The position numbers and the translations under genes are program-made. The notes under the pieces are model-generated. The model was not told the DNA's origin, did no database searches, and worked only from the letters and a program-made list of their open reading frames with translations. This document shows, one piece after another, positions 52,801 through 63,154 of a stretch of 64,000 nt of DNA (positions are counted from its first letter, which is position 1; each line of letters begins with the position of its first letter). The stretch is from positions 21,598,001 through 21,662,000 of the forward strand of contig OZ038530.1 of the NCBI GenBank assembly GCA_964036665.1. The letters run 5' to 3'. The DNA is from Gordius sp. MW1. Lineage: Eukaryota > Nematomorpha > Gordioida > Gordea > Gordiidae.

Positions 52801-55800
52801 AGACATTTTAATATTCATTAGGGGGTTAATGGCTAAAAAGTTTAAAAATCATTAAAAGATCTCCACCCATAACAAATAATGCATTAAAAATTAATTATAT
52901 AGCATTATATAGGACCATAGACTAGATAGTTTAAAACAAGATTTTACAGGAAAAGGCTAGGGCGTCCTCCACAAACGAGGCGCATTGCATACCCCGCCCA
53001 TGCAATGTGAAAAATCACTAGGGTCACTGCCAAGCTCACAACGAAGGCAATTTAAGGAAATTAGTTGTTTAAAGAATGCGAATAACGTGTTGGAATGTGG
53101 GAACGTTGACGGGGAAGAGCATCGAGGTCGCACAAATGCTAAAAAGAAGATAGGTACAAATCGCCTGCCTACAAGAGACGAGGTGGAACGGAACGAAAGC
53201 TCGGGAATTAGGAGAAGGATACAAGCTTTTCTACAGTGGGTCACCAAATCGTAGAAACGGGGTTGGTATCGTTCTAAGCGGATCGTTCAAGGACAAGGTG
53301 GTGGAAGTCAAGCGTTGTTCCGACAGGCTAATGTGGGTGAAGATTGCAGATCAAGGGGGCCTCCTAACCGTTATGTGCGCGTATGCTCCCAAAATTGGGT
53401 GTTCGGAATCAGAGAAAGACTTCTTCGATTCACTGGAAAAGAAAATACAAGGAATCGGACAGGAAGAAAGGCTAATTATTGAGGATTTCAACGCTCACGT
53501 AGGGAAAGATCGCCTCGGGTATGAACGCAATCATGGAGTCTATGGGCATTGTCTGAAGAATAAAGAAGGGGGAAAACTTCTCCAAGTATCTCAAGCATAT
53601 GACATGGCGATCGTTAACATCTATTTTCAAAAACGCGAAGATCATATTGTGACCTATAGAAGTGGGAAGCATTTCAGTCGAATTGACTATTTGCTTATAC
53701 GGCGAAAGGTCTTATGGAGTATCAAGGATTGCAAAGTAATACCGGGAGAAGAAATCGCCAGGCAACATCGTCCCCTTGTTATGGGGATCTTGACAGAAGA
53801 GTATTTCCCGATGAAGAAAGGTCTATGAACCTCGAATTCGATATGAAAGGTAAAAGGATACGTCGACGAACGAAGAATACCTTTAAAAAGCCTCGTCACT
53901 CTTAGGTGCACGGAAGTTGCAAAGGGACGTCGACGACGATTGAGAGACGCTATCTAAGGACATAAAGGAAACAGCGATTCGTGTTCTAGGACAGACCAAA
54001 GGAGGCAAAGCTATTAAAAGGAAGCTATGGTGGTGGGATCAATCGTTTAGGGATTTCATCGAAAAAAAGAAAAATCTATATAGACGGTCATAAATCAAAA
54101 AAGTCGGAGGATTATCAAGAATATAGGGACGGAAAGGGGGCCGCAAAAAAGGTCGTTGCAAAAGCGACAAATGCCGCTTACACCAAGATGGCAAACAAAC
54201 TGGATCATAAAGGGGGCGATAAGCTTATGTACAAATTGACCAAGATAAGTGAGAAGAAAATTCGCGATGTCGGAGTTCTTAAATTAGTCAAAAACGAGAA
54301 GGGTCAAACCTTATTCAAGCCGAAATAAGTGATGGAAAGGTGGGAAGGATATTTTAAGAAACTTATGAATATTGCAAATGACAAAGATTCCCTTCCCAAA
54401 ATTGCGCCAAATATAAGTATGGTCGAACTCTTTCGGGAGGATAAAGTTAGGACACAGATGAACAAGATGCAAAATGGAAAAGCAAATGGCCCAGATGGAA
54501 TACCTATGGAAGCATTGCTGGGATGTCGTGAAGAAGGAGTCACTATTATGACGAACCTTTTTAACAAGATATTGGTAGAGCGAATTCCTAATCAATGGAG
54601 AGCAAACACGATTATACCCTTATTTAAAGGCAAAGGAGACCCTCAAGACTGTGGCAATTACAGAGGTATTAAGCTAACTTGCCACTCCTTGAAGCTTATG
54701 GAAAGGGTCTTAGTAACAAGGCTGAAAAACGAGGTGAAAATATTAGCTAATCAATTCGGATTTGTGGCCGGCAAATCCACAATCGACCCAATATTTGCCA
54801 AATGATGGATAAGTATGGTGAAAAGAGGAAAGACCCACATATGGTCCTTATCGACTTGGAGAAAGCTTATGACACGGTCCCCCGTGGTTTAATGGTGGTG
54901 CCTGAGAAAACAAAATATTCCTGACGCATATATACGGCTTATGAAAAATATTTATGAAGCCTTAAACTCTTGCGTTAGGACGACAGTTGGAGACTCTAAA
55001 TCTTCTCGGGTTAAAATTGGATTACATCAAGGATCTGCTTTAGGTCCCTTTTTGTTTAATATAATTATAGACACGATAACGAGGGACATTCAAAAGCCAT
55101 CGCCATGGTGTATGCTATATGCCGATGATATAGTACGGTCAAAGCGCTTAGCTGGATATGGTTTAAAGGTCAGCGATCGAAAAACGGTATAAATGGAAAT
55201 GAACTGTACAAGCACCCCATCGCTGGCTGACCATCTAAAGTACCCAAAAGTAGACAGGTTACATACCTCGGCTCGATGCTACATCAAGAGGGAGGTTGCC
55301 AGAAGTCAATGATCGGATCCAAAAAGGATGGCTTAAATGGCGAAGTATATCCGGTGTAATGTGCGAAAAAAATGCCAATATGATTTAAAGCTTACAAATC
55401 CATCGTAAGACCGGTGTTACTATATGGAAGTGAAACATGGGCATTAAACACCACGGAAGGAAAGCTATTACAAGCCACAGAGATGAGAATGATACGGTGG
55501 ACATATGACGAATGACTTTTTCATGACAAAAATGGGTATTCAACCTATGGCGGACATCATTAACGAAAATCGGCTAAGGTGGTATGGGCATATACTAAGA
55601 AGGGACACGACTGACGTAAATCGAAAAGTACTGGGCATGGAGGTATCGGGGAAGAGAGGAAGAAAACGACCCCGTGTCACGTGGAAAGGGCAAGTCGATA
55701 AAGTTATGAAAACTAAAGAGATTACTCAAGACATGGCACTCACCCGGTCAAGATGGAAGAAACTTATTAAAACAAACCCTACGAAGGTATGAACAAATAA

Positions 55801-58800
55801 CGGATGAAGAAGAAGAAGAAGATAGACTAATGATACAATAGCTGGCGAACAGCTGATTATTAATGAGTAAGGGCGGGCGTAGCCAGCAATGGGATTAAAG
55901 GGGGGGGGCGATAATGATTTAGGGAGGGGCAAAATGAACATTTTTTCAAATTTTAGCCATAATTTTTATAAATTTACACAAATTTTTGAATTCAGGGGGG
56001 CAACCGCCCCTCCCTGCCCCTCTTGGCTACGCCCATGAAAACGCTATTCATTTTGTTGGATAATAATTAAATGTCAAACTTAGGTATGGAAAGTTAATCC
56101 TTTAATTTTCTCCTCATTATTCTTTCTTTCATAAATCTTGCAATTAATCATACTGCACAAGGGCCCATATTGCAAAAATTTACCCCAAAATGGCGATAAG
56201 TTTAATGCAAAAAACAGGTGTTCGCCAGTTTATAATATTATTAGTCTATAAATCCATTTTATGAATTTAGGTTTTGATCAAGCGGGACGGGTTGAAGTTG
56301 ATGAATTTCCTCACCCTCAGGCACAAGAGGGTGAGGAGCGACAAGAACCGGAGGAAGTTGGCGGAAATCGTTCTGAAGAAGCACCTGAGGAAAAGAGGAA
56401 TGACCGAGAGCGAGAAGAAACAGACGATAATAATTCTCGTGAACGTGAGAACAAAAGACCCTACCTCAGACCACGTGATCGTAGAGGGCGATACGATAAA
56501 CCTCGTGGTAAGAAATTTGAATTTGGTTCATTTAAGCTCTTAAATATTTTAACCATTCATAGACTACATGGACTGCTCATCAGCGCATAAAAGTGTAATT
56601 TTTGTATTTCGATTATATTATAATAATTTTTAATTAGTCACTAAACATGTGAAGAAGTGATGGAATTGATTTTTTATATAAAAAAATTTGATCCATTATA
56701 AGCAAGTCCAGTCTAGGCAATTCCTCCCCCTATCCAAGAATTGCATAGCACATTAAACTAACTGCTTTTATACAATACATATGGTTTCTAGGCCAATACA
56801 CATAAACGAGATTTCTATAAAAATTATCATTTGCCTAACTCTTAAAGGTTGATAATTAAAAAAGTGTGTTAAAAATCTTTTATAAACTCATCACATTGAA
56901 AGTCAAAAAGTAGCCTAATCCTCCATTTTGGGTGTGTACTTTTATAACTATGTTGTAATATCAAAAGCTCCAAAAAGAATTAAACAAAATCTTATTTTAC
57001 AAGTTAGTTATGAAGATCCGATGGCTTTTAGAGCCTATGTAAATATTGTATAGATGGCGCTAATAATAATTTTAGCGATAACAAATTATCTCCGCATGTA
57101 TGTGAATCTTCTTCATTGATCAAACAAATGCAATGTACTTTTAAATTTACAACGTGATATTGGCTTAATATAAGTTTTTGAAAATAAACAAGACAAATTA
57201 ACAAAACTAACAACGTTAAGATTGTCAATGTGTGCATTAAGATGGCGATCTAGATTTTTAATTATCAACTTTCTACCATTTTATAGTTTTATTACTACAG
57301 GATTTTAGGCCATCTGTATTTTATTACATTTATTTTATTTCTCGCAACTACACTCTTCTCTTACAGTTTTTTAACTTCAAAAGTAACAGACATGAATCGT
57401 TGAACAAGATTATAATTAATATCTTTAAGAAATTAGGCTCTGGAGACAGTTAAAGGTTTTAGTAAGTTTTTGAAACATTGCAAATACGGTACTTCAATAA
57501 GCTGTCAACTTTGCAATTTATATTTTAACATTTTAACCATTAATATTGACAAAAGAACAGATGTGAGGAAATTAAAGTAATCCAGTTAACTATTTTTGAC
57601 GATTTGTTGTCTCCTTTAGTGTCCAACCTTAACTCTTAACGTTATCCCCACAGTCATCCATCTCCCTATTACAGGTCTGCATGGGCCGAAATTTTAATTT
57701 AGCACCAGACCCATATTGCATAAATATATTTGTTTTTGGCCAGCCTCCAGCCGGTAAAAAATCTCAAAATTCCTCCGCATGAGGTCCCGTCTAGATATAA
57801 CAAACCCACATTGTGTACTAAATTATTCGAATCAATTTGCCGAAGAATAATAAAAAGTAATCATGGATGAAACACAACACTTGTTTCTAGCTGTGGGCTA
57901 TGTTCTCCTTTCTATTAAATGGCTTAATATGTCTCTTGTTGCATTGTACAAATTCCAATTTCTCCTCGAGGTTATAAACCATATGCTTCTTCAGTTATTA
58001 TTTAAATTCGAAAATATTAAAGTTTTAATATTTAAATTTATCGTAGTTTTATCAAATCTCAATGATTATAGGGGACAGATCAATATCTTTTTGTTTTGAA
58101 AGTTGCATTAAATAATTAACTACTACAGCTAATGTTAAGTAATTACTAAAACACACTAAAATACATTAAAAAACTATATTGACAATATGTAAGCCTTTAA
58201 AAGTGACATCTGTATTCTGACCGCGGGTCGGGTTGTGGCTTATGTGCCTCGGGCCGGTATGGCACATGCAGACCTTTAGTCTTTAAAATAAATTTAAGAT
58301 ATCGAAATTTCTAATTGTATTAGGAAATGTTTGCAATAGGTGTTTATTAATTTGATCCAAACAAGTATTTTGAACTCGCATCTTAAAGTTCGAACTTAAA
58401 GGAGATTTACATTTCAGACGCATAACATAACAGCGATAAATTTTTCTTAGGCTTATTTATGAATTTCAGGTATCAACAAAGTTATGTTTAATAAAAAATA
58501 TTGAAAAACAAATAAATTTTTAACTTTAAAAAATTATAACAATCGAGTTTGACCCATGAAAATAAATCGGATATTTAGACAAAGATCAATTCGCACAATT
58601 AAATCTAAATCCGATATTAAAACAAGCCCTAAAGGATAATATATTTTCCAATGGTATTTTTTGGGTTAATCCTCTGTCTATTTAGTCTACACCTATAGCA
58701 AAGAATAATTTCTCTTTCATACTAACTTAAGCTTAATATTTACTTAAGATAAAAGATTTTTGAATCCATAAATTTAAAGTTATAAGTTTTATTGATACAG

Positions 58801-61800
58801 AAACTGAGAGGGAAGATGATAACCAGCAGGAAACGCAAGAATCGGATGAGAAACTTGATTTCTATGATTGCGGGAATCCTCGCAATATAGTGAGTCAAGT
58901 TGATAGTTGCCAGGGTAGTTCAAATCGTGTCGCTAACATAATTCACGGTTCAACAGCCATACCCCATACATGGCCTTGGCAGGTTGCATTTATTTATTTT
59001 ATACAGAAAACTAATAAAATAATATATTAAATGCTATGCTATCTATGGGCTCGTTTTTGGTTGTCCGTCCGTCTTGTTCTGTCCTGTCCAACTCGTAATT
59101 TTTAAATAATTGCGTGGAAACTTATAAGGATTTTTGAGCTGTGGACTTATGCATTTTGCTTTCGCAAATAGACTAGCTTATGACCGCTGGTTAACTTTAA
59201 TTTATTCGACCTCGCCCGATTCCATTGTTTTTGAATTAATTTTAGGGTGTTGCTTTAGTTTATTTCTTTTGGAATAACTGTCAATTAAAGATTTTTATTA
59301 AAAAGAGTGGTGGATTTTGATAAAAAAATTTCACAGTCTTGTTAGCTTTTTTTCCATATTTTGAGGCGTATTCTGTTAGCTTTTATATCAAATTTAATAC
59401 GTTGTGCGCTGAGCTTTATTTAGATTCAATAATGCAACGTTTGCTACAAAATTGGAGTATAAAATGTCATTACAACTTTTTGAATTAATTGCTATGCAAT
59501 TTATGGACTCGTTTTTTGTTGTCCGTCCGTCGTCCGTCGTCCACCAAGTTATTGGCGCCAGCTTTGTGACCTGGAGGTCTAGAGTTCAATCCCTGGAGAG
59601 GACGATTTTTTTAATTTTTTTTAAATTAAATTAATATTTCTTGTTAATAAAATTGATAATATGACTTTGTGACCGTCCGCTGGCTACTGACCAATGAAAA
59701 AAATGACCATTGGCCAAATAAATCGAAATTTTATTTTTTCGTTTTTGAATTGGGTATATTAGGTTAACATTGATAATTACCCTATGGCCTTTCCTAGAAG
59801 GGCCTACGCCTCTACTGATATGGGTCCCTGTGCCCCTACAAAAGCCTATGCCTCTGAAGTGGTTTATTTCATTATTAAGCGAAAAAACGAATAATAAATG
59901 TTAGTTTTAAAAGTTGTGCTTATCTAGCTGCGCGAGCCCATTATAATTTTAATAATCCGGCGATGATTGAATACAAGCGAGGTTAAAATAAAAAATCACC
60001 TGATGGTTAAGTACAAGCGAGGGGCTATTAAAATAAAAATCACGTGATGGTTAAGTACAAGCGAGGGGCTATTAAAATAAAAATCACGTGATAGAATTCG
60101 CCTAGACGGGGTCAAGGGAAAGTAGAGTGCGAAAGAGCCTCTACACCTCTACTGATGTGGGTTCGAATCCCGGCGAGGGCAAATTTTTTTATTTTGTAAA
60201 TTAATATATGCTTCTTGTTAATACCATTTAACTTTTTAAATATTTGTATAAATTAATAATTAACTAATAATTTTGCATTTAATACCCCCCTATGGACATT
60301 CTCGCCCCTTCCCACCTTTCTCGCCCATAAATTGCATAGCAAATATGCTACGTTTATACGGAGTATAGATGAGTCGTCCCCCCTTCCCTTCCCCTCCTCT
60401 CCCTCCCCTTCCCTTCTCCCCCTTCCCACGAGGGCCGAAGGCCCGAGTTTTTTTAATTAAATTTCTCTAAATTTTAAATGGGAACTTGATAGGCGTTAAG
60501 ATGAAGATCTATAGTTTAAAATTATAAAACACCCTAAGAGTTTCCACATCAATTATTAAAAAATTAAAAGTTGAATAGGACGGACGTACGGAGGAACAGT
60601 ATACCTAAGGATGGACAATTAAAAACGAGCCCATAAATTGCATAGAAAGAGGGAAATAATTACAAACTGCTTGAAAACCTATGGGCATAACCAGGGGGCA
60701 CGAAGCTTGATAAAATATTCTTTTTGGTCCATTTAAATGATTACAATTAAAAATACATAAAGCATAGTTGTGACATTGCCAAGATATTTATAAAACGCAT
60801 TAATTGAAATATGTGTATACAAAATCGTGGGACTAAAAATGCGTTGTAAATTGCTCTAAGTTAGGGAGTACTTTAGCTTATCATCTCATTATTAATTGCT
60901 ATGCAATTTAGGGCTCGATTTTGTTGTCCGCCCTGTCCTGTCCAGCTTTCTCAGTGATGTGTTTAAAATTTTGTGTGTAAAAAATTAAATAAAACGTTTC
61001 TTTACTACAACCCATTCCATAATCCCCAATTGTATATTATTTTAAACAAGGTTGCACTTCTAAAATTTGGCAAGCTTAAATGCGGAGGTTCAATGATAAG
61101 TCAACGATGGATGATAACTGCAGCACATTGCGTCGAACGGTATACTTTTCCATTAATATATTTTATTATAAATTATAAAGGTCACAATTCATTGCATGAT
61201 CAGGTGAGGGGAAAACTTAAACTCCCCTCCCTCTAAATTTGAGAATTTTTGAAATTTTCAGTTTTCTATACCTAAATCTCGTAATTAGCTTTTTAATTTA
61301 TTTAAATCCAAACCCAAACTTCCCGGTTAAAAGGTCAAGATGGAAGATTATTTACACAACATGCTTTTATAGCGTCTACCAAGATTAGATACTTATCACT
61401 TGTAAAACATGTAAATTGTCAGGATTGGATTTAGAGAAAAGCAATAATGATTCAGGGAGGGGCAAATAATTTTTAGTAATTTTAGTCATAATTGTATCAA
61501 ATTTTGGAGACTATTTGGATTTAGAGGGGGGGGGGCAGCCGTCCCTCCAGCCACCCCTGACTACGCCGATGAAATTATTTTATATCTATGAGAGAACAAT
61601 CAGTGGATTTTTTCATTTTAAAAGATTTTTATTTTACCCTCATATTCAATGTTCTTCATGGATAAATTATCGGGAATTCAATTCCCGATAATTTATCCAT
61701 GAAGAAAATCATTGGGTTGTGTTGTTATATTAATTTATCTAGAGCGTTTTTCTTATAGTACATATTATGTTATTTTTAACGATTTTTTACAGTCATAATG

Positions 61801-62739
61801 TTTGAATTAATATCTTTTATTAAAGTAATTTTTTTTAATTATCATTAAATTTTCAAGAAACATAACTTAGTTTATTATGTTAGCGGCTACAAAGACGATT
61901 TCAAAGTAGTTGTGGGCGGCCATGATTTACTTGACAGAAATGAGGGTAGTGAAATTGTAGACGTCGCTAAAATTGTCATACACCCCGAATGGAGTCGAAA
62001 AATCCTAAAGGTTTTTTTTTATTTTCATTGACTTATATTGCAATAGACTAGTAATTATATATTTAATTTAAAAGTTTATATTAAGCTAATACCGCAAAGG
62101 CCTTTAACAAAGAAAAAGGTTTGAAAAAATCTGACACTGCAATGTAGTTTAGTTAAATTATTTAGAATTTTAACACATTTTAGGCGCTAATATAATATCG
62201 CTAAAAGTAATAACAGCGCCATCTATAATATATTTTCTTTTGGTATAAATGTAACAGAACTCCTCATTTAAATGGCGTGCTTAGTTGTTAAAAGATTTTT
62301 TAATGAAAAAATCAGCTGTTTACCAGACTATTGTATTATTAATGGTAGCCCGTCAACTTGCCAAAAAATATCTCGCCGAATCACCCTGTGACATTTTGTG
62401 ATTGGTTGAATGGGGGACATTTTTAAATTAGGGGACATTTTTTAACTGTGGGACATTAAATTCGGCGAGATGGTTTTCAGCGAGTTGATAGGGCACCGTT
62501 ATTAATCTATGTTAATTTCTTACATTTTCCAATTCAATGATATTAAATTACTTATTTGAAAAATTAGTTTTTAATGTGATTTGGTTATCATAAATATCCA
62601 TAGAATGATATCGCCCTTATAAAATTCGTTAAACCGATAAAATTCCACAAATCGATACAACCAATATGCCTTCCCGTTTCTCATTACAATGTAGCAGCGA
62701 ATACGCCATGTCATGCAAGTGGTTGGGGTTTAACCGAAA
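49806..62739 (+). CDS. Secreted trypsin-like serine protease with charged N-terminal region, 3' end not seen
   Basis: Eight exons: 49806-49887, 51203-51367, 52033-52263, 56271-56507, 58801-58982, 61051-61139, 61884-62010, 62604-62739, all phase-compatible, 416 codons so far. Exon 1 encodes a signal peptide (MNRLLLAVYLTWQYLIITSQ). Residues about 28-265 are extremely rich in Glu, Arg, Asn and Asp (e.g. ENERTEQENENRGNRN) with short RGR/RPP pieces. The S1 domain begins NIIHGSTAIPHTWPWQVALL near residue 284. CGGSMISQRWMITAAHC holds the catalytic His (325), NDIALIKFVKPIKFHKSIQP the Asp (373), and PICLP..CHASGWGLTE follows. The Ser exon (GDSGGP) is not found before 64000; an LTR retrotransposon occupies the next intron. 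Zymogen cleavage is unclear: the nearest Arg is three residues before IIHG. Extracellular proteolysis is the likely role; substrate unknown. Confidence 0.88.
50230..51065. repeat. Long dispersed repeat, copy 2
   Basis: Partner of 1-795 in the same orientation, spanning most of protease intron 1. It starts near CCTTATAATAAATTTTTATATG..TTTCTACTATAG and ends near CTACGAGCCCCGATCTCCCC. An extra ATCGCGAATACAAATACAATATCGAT segment around 50467-50500 is absent from copy 1. No ORF or terminal repeat is visible. Confidence 0.7.
51518..51695. repeat. Family A palindromic MITE in protease intron 2
   Basis: ACTAATATTGTAAAAACGGCTGGGTTTTG to CAATACCCATCCGTTTTTACCACC, with ATTTTTGGTCTGTTTATG in the centre. 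Confidence 0.82.
52341..52490. repeat. Family B element, right end eroded
   Basis: TATGGGCGTAGGTAAGGGGC, GCAGGGAGAGGCGGTTGCCCCC, TTATTTTGCCCCTCCCTAAATC, ending CTATTCCAATGG without GGCTACGCCC. Confidence 0.75.
52925..55821 (+). mobile_element. Near full-length endonuclease+RT LINE with (GAA)n tail and 8-bp TSD
   Basis: This is a 2.9 kb non-LTR retrotransposon, bounded by ATAGACTA at 52917-52924 and 55822-55829, with a GAAGAAGAAGAAGAA tail. It encodes an apurinic-type endonuclease followed by an RT, with frameshifts. A short microsatellite tail and a C-terminal RLRWYGHILRRD..KRGRKRP domain are features seen in RTE-like clades; the clade assignment is inference. It lies in protease intron 3, same strand as the gene. 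Confidence 0.85.
53048..55791 (+). pseudogene. LINE polyprotein (EEP endonuclease, reverse transcriptase), frameshifted
   Basis: In changing frames: ITCWNVGTLTGKSIEVAQML, IACLQETRWNGTK, GVGIVLSGSFKDKV, VMCAYAPKIGCSESEKDFF, IIEDFNAHVGKD, FSRIDYLLIRRKVLWSIKDC and HRPLVM make a nearly complete endonuclease; the usual GDFN is EDFN but the Asp and Asn remain. From 54329: MNKMQNGKANGPDGIPMEAL, NQWRANTIIPLFKGKGDPQD, NYRGIKLTCHSLKLMERVL, NQFGFVAGKSTIDPIF; after a shift, VLIDLEKAYDTVPR; then IGLHQGSALGPFLFNIIID and the active-site box CMLYADDIV at about 55106-55132. A last segment (55505-55791) carries NRLRWYGHILRRD and KRGRKRPRVTW. At least five frame breaks or stops make this copy inactive. Confidence 0.82.
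55871..56038. repeat. Family B element nested in family F
   Basis: GGGCGTAGCCAGCAATGGGATTAAAGGGGG through TTTTAGCCATAATTTTTATAAATTT to GGGCAACCGCCCCTCCCTGCCCCTCTTGGCTACGCCCATG. Confidence 0.85.
57674..58278. mobile_element. Family D element, ~600 bp
   Basis: The left end CAGGTCTGCATGGGCCGAAATTTT and the complement of the right end AAAGGTCTGCATGTGCCATACCGGCCC agree at the terminus. Inner GC-rich blocks are GGCCAGCCTCCAGCCGG and GACCGCGGGTCGGG. The interior is AT-rich and the 78-codon ORF at 57863 shows no recognisable motif. In protease intron 4. Confidence 0.6.
59028..59240 (-). repeat. Family C element (minus orientation)
   Basis: ATGGGCTCGTTTTTGGTTGTCCGTCCGTC, CTGTCCAACTCGTAATTTTTAAATAATTGCGTGGAAAC, GAGCTGTGGACTTATGCATTTTGCTTTCGCAAATA, CGACCTCGCCCGATTCCATT is the reverse complement of 16740-16973 with drift. 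Confidence 0.7.
59484..59630. repeat. Family C end fused to a tRNA-like (SINE-like) segment
   Basis: AATTGCTATGCAATTTATGGACTCG and GTCCGTCCGTCGTCCGTCGTCC are the family C end. It runs into GGCGCCAGCTTTGTGACCTGGAGGTCTAGAGTTCAATCCCTGG, which resembles the 3' half of a tRNA with a B box (GAGTTCAATCCC), followed by T-rich sequence. No full cloverleaf is present, so a SINE-type origin is more likely than a tRNA gene. Confidence 0.5.
59952..60095 (+). repeat. 44-bp tandem repeat, about three units
   Basis: The unit GATGGTTAAGTACAAGCGAGG..GGCTATTAAAATAAAAATCACGT is repeated: the last two full units are almost identical and the first lacks GGGCTA. Confidence 0.8.
60105..60195 (+). repeat. tRNA-like B-box segment (SINE-like)
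   Basis: GAGCCTCTACACCTCTACTGATGTGGGTTCGAATCCCGGCGAGGGCAAATTTTTTT contains a consensus B box GGTTCGAATCCC and a T run, but the 5' part cannot pair with CGAGGGC to form an acceptor stem. A related segment (GGGCCTACGCCTCTACTGATATGGG) is at 59801-59825. It looks like a tRNA-derived SINE fragment, not a tRNA gene. Confidence 0.5.
60368..60450. repeat. Pyrimidine tract and GAGGGCCGAAGGCCC hairpin
   Basis: About 55 bases of almost pure C/T (CCCCCCTTCCCTTCCCCTCC...) followed by CGAGGGCCGAAGGCCCGAG, a short perfect hairpin. Confidence 0.6.
60561..60650 (+). repeat. Family C 3' fragment
   Basis: AATTATTAAAAAATTAAAAGTTGAATAGGACGGACG to ACGAGCCCATAAATTGCATAG, matching the last 90 bases of family C. 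Confidence 0.6.
60892..60952 (-). repeat. Family C end fragment (minus)
   Basis: TTAATTGCTATGCAATTTAGGGCTCGATTTTGTTGTCCGCCCTGTCCTGTCCAGC, about 100 bp before a protease exon. Confidence 0.6.
61423..61573. repeat. Family B element (inverse orientation)
   Basis: GGATTGGATTTAGAGAAAAGCAATAATGATTCAGGGAGGGGC to GGGGGGCAGCCGTCCCTCC..CACCCCTGACTACGCCGATG. Confidence 0.8.
61670..61702. repeat. Long perfect inverted repeat
   Basis: The sequence GGATAAATTATCGGGAATT is followed immediately by its complement AATTCCCGATAATTTATCC, with CATGAA/TTCATG extending the pairing on each side (about 61655-61705). It is a perfect palindrome of more than 40 bp with no spacer. Confidence 0.8.
62308..62520. mobile_element. 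Family F right end interrupted by a 155-bp element
   Basis: AAATCAGCTGTTTACCAGACTATTGTATTATTAAT is the right arm of family F. Its last bases (CTATG) resume at 62507 after an insertion. The left end of this F copy is not certain; AATAGACTAGTAATT near 62044 is a candidate. Confidence 0.55.
62336..62506. mobile_element. 155-bp nonautonomous element with 8-bp TSD
   Basis: The element 62344-62498 is flanked by TTATTAAT on both sides. The left end GTAGCCCGTCAACTTGCCAAAAAATATCTCGCCGAAT and the complement of the right end (GTGCCCTATCAACTCGCTGAAAACCATCTCGCCGAAT) match over about 38 bases. The middle holds repeated GGGGACATTTTT/GTGGGACATT units. The 8-bp duplication fits hAT-type insertion (inference). 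Nested in a family F copy. Confidence 0.85.
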
Positions 62740-63035
62740 GTAAATTCATTTAAAAAACATTTTATGTCATGTTAAAATGTTAAGATCTAATCAAGACTCA
62801 ATAACTAACCAATAATCAACTATAGTAGTAGTTTGAAATCTATAGACGAGCTTGATGATAATTTTAAAATATTGAGAAAATTTCCTAGTTTTATTGTACG
62901 CTACTTCAAATAGGTTTTATACTCACAACTTTTGTAAGCTAACTAAGGTGTTTACAGGAAGAGAGTAGCAGTGTGAAAGCTACCTTTATTCCAAAATTAA
63001 AACAAATATTCTAAAGATTTAACACATCAGCTAGG

Positions 63036-63122
63036 ATTGAAACTAGAGGGGGGGGGGTCAATAATTTCTGGATTTAGAGGGGGGCAACCGCCCTCCCTGC
63101 CATTCCCTGGCTACGCCAATGA
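63036..63122. repeat. Family B element, centre deleted
   Basis: AAACTAGAGGGGGGGGGGTCAATAATTTCTGGATTTAGAGGGGGGCAACCGCCC to CCCTGGCTACGCCAATG; the AT-rich core is missing. Confidence 0.75.
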
Positions 63123-63154
63123 TTTAGCATTGAATATATCATGTTTTGGTCAGG

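Larger units (their letters stand above)
52915..56249. mobile_element. Family F hAT-like element interrupted by a LINE and by a family B element
   Basis: The first bases of family F (CCATAGACTA, ending 52924) are separated from the rest (ATGATACAATAGCTGGCGAACAGCTGATT from 55830) by a LINE. The right terminal repeat is GGTGTTCGCCAGTTTATAATATTATTAGTCTAT, ending at about 56249, only 22 bp before a protease exon. A family B element (55871-56037) lies inside the right portion. The duplicated ATAGACTA at both LINE edges supports this reading. Confidence 0.75.

Noticed and set aside
56274-56543. Alternative 89-codon frame in the protease exon at 56271-56507
   Set aside because: The +1 frame keeps phase 1 with both neighbours and encodes the charged region; this one does not.
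57863-58099. 78-codon ORF inside a family D element
   Set aside because: No transposase motif; the rest of the element is non-coding.
59950-60095. CRISPR-like short tandem repeats
   Set aside because: The units are head-to-tail without unique spacers; the context is a eukaryotic intron.
60105-60195. Possible tRNA gene (B box GGTTCGAATCCC)
   Set aside because: No acceptor-stem pairing and no clear D-arm; a related degenerate copy lies nearby, so a SINE fragment is more likely.
61840-61883. Alternative start of the protease exon at about 61860 (HNLVYYVSGYKDD)
   Set aside because: The phase does not match the preceding exon (which ends after two codon bases); the acceptor at 61883 gives a correct CVERGYKDDF junction.
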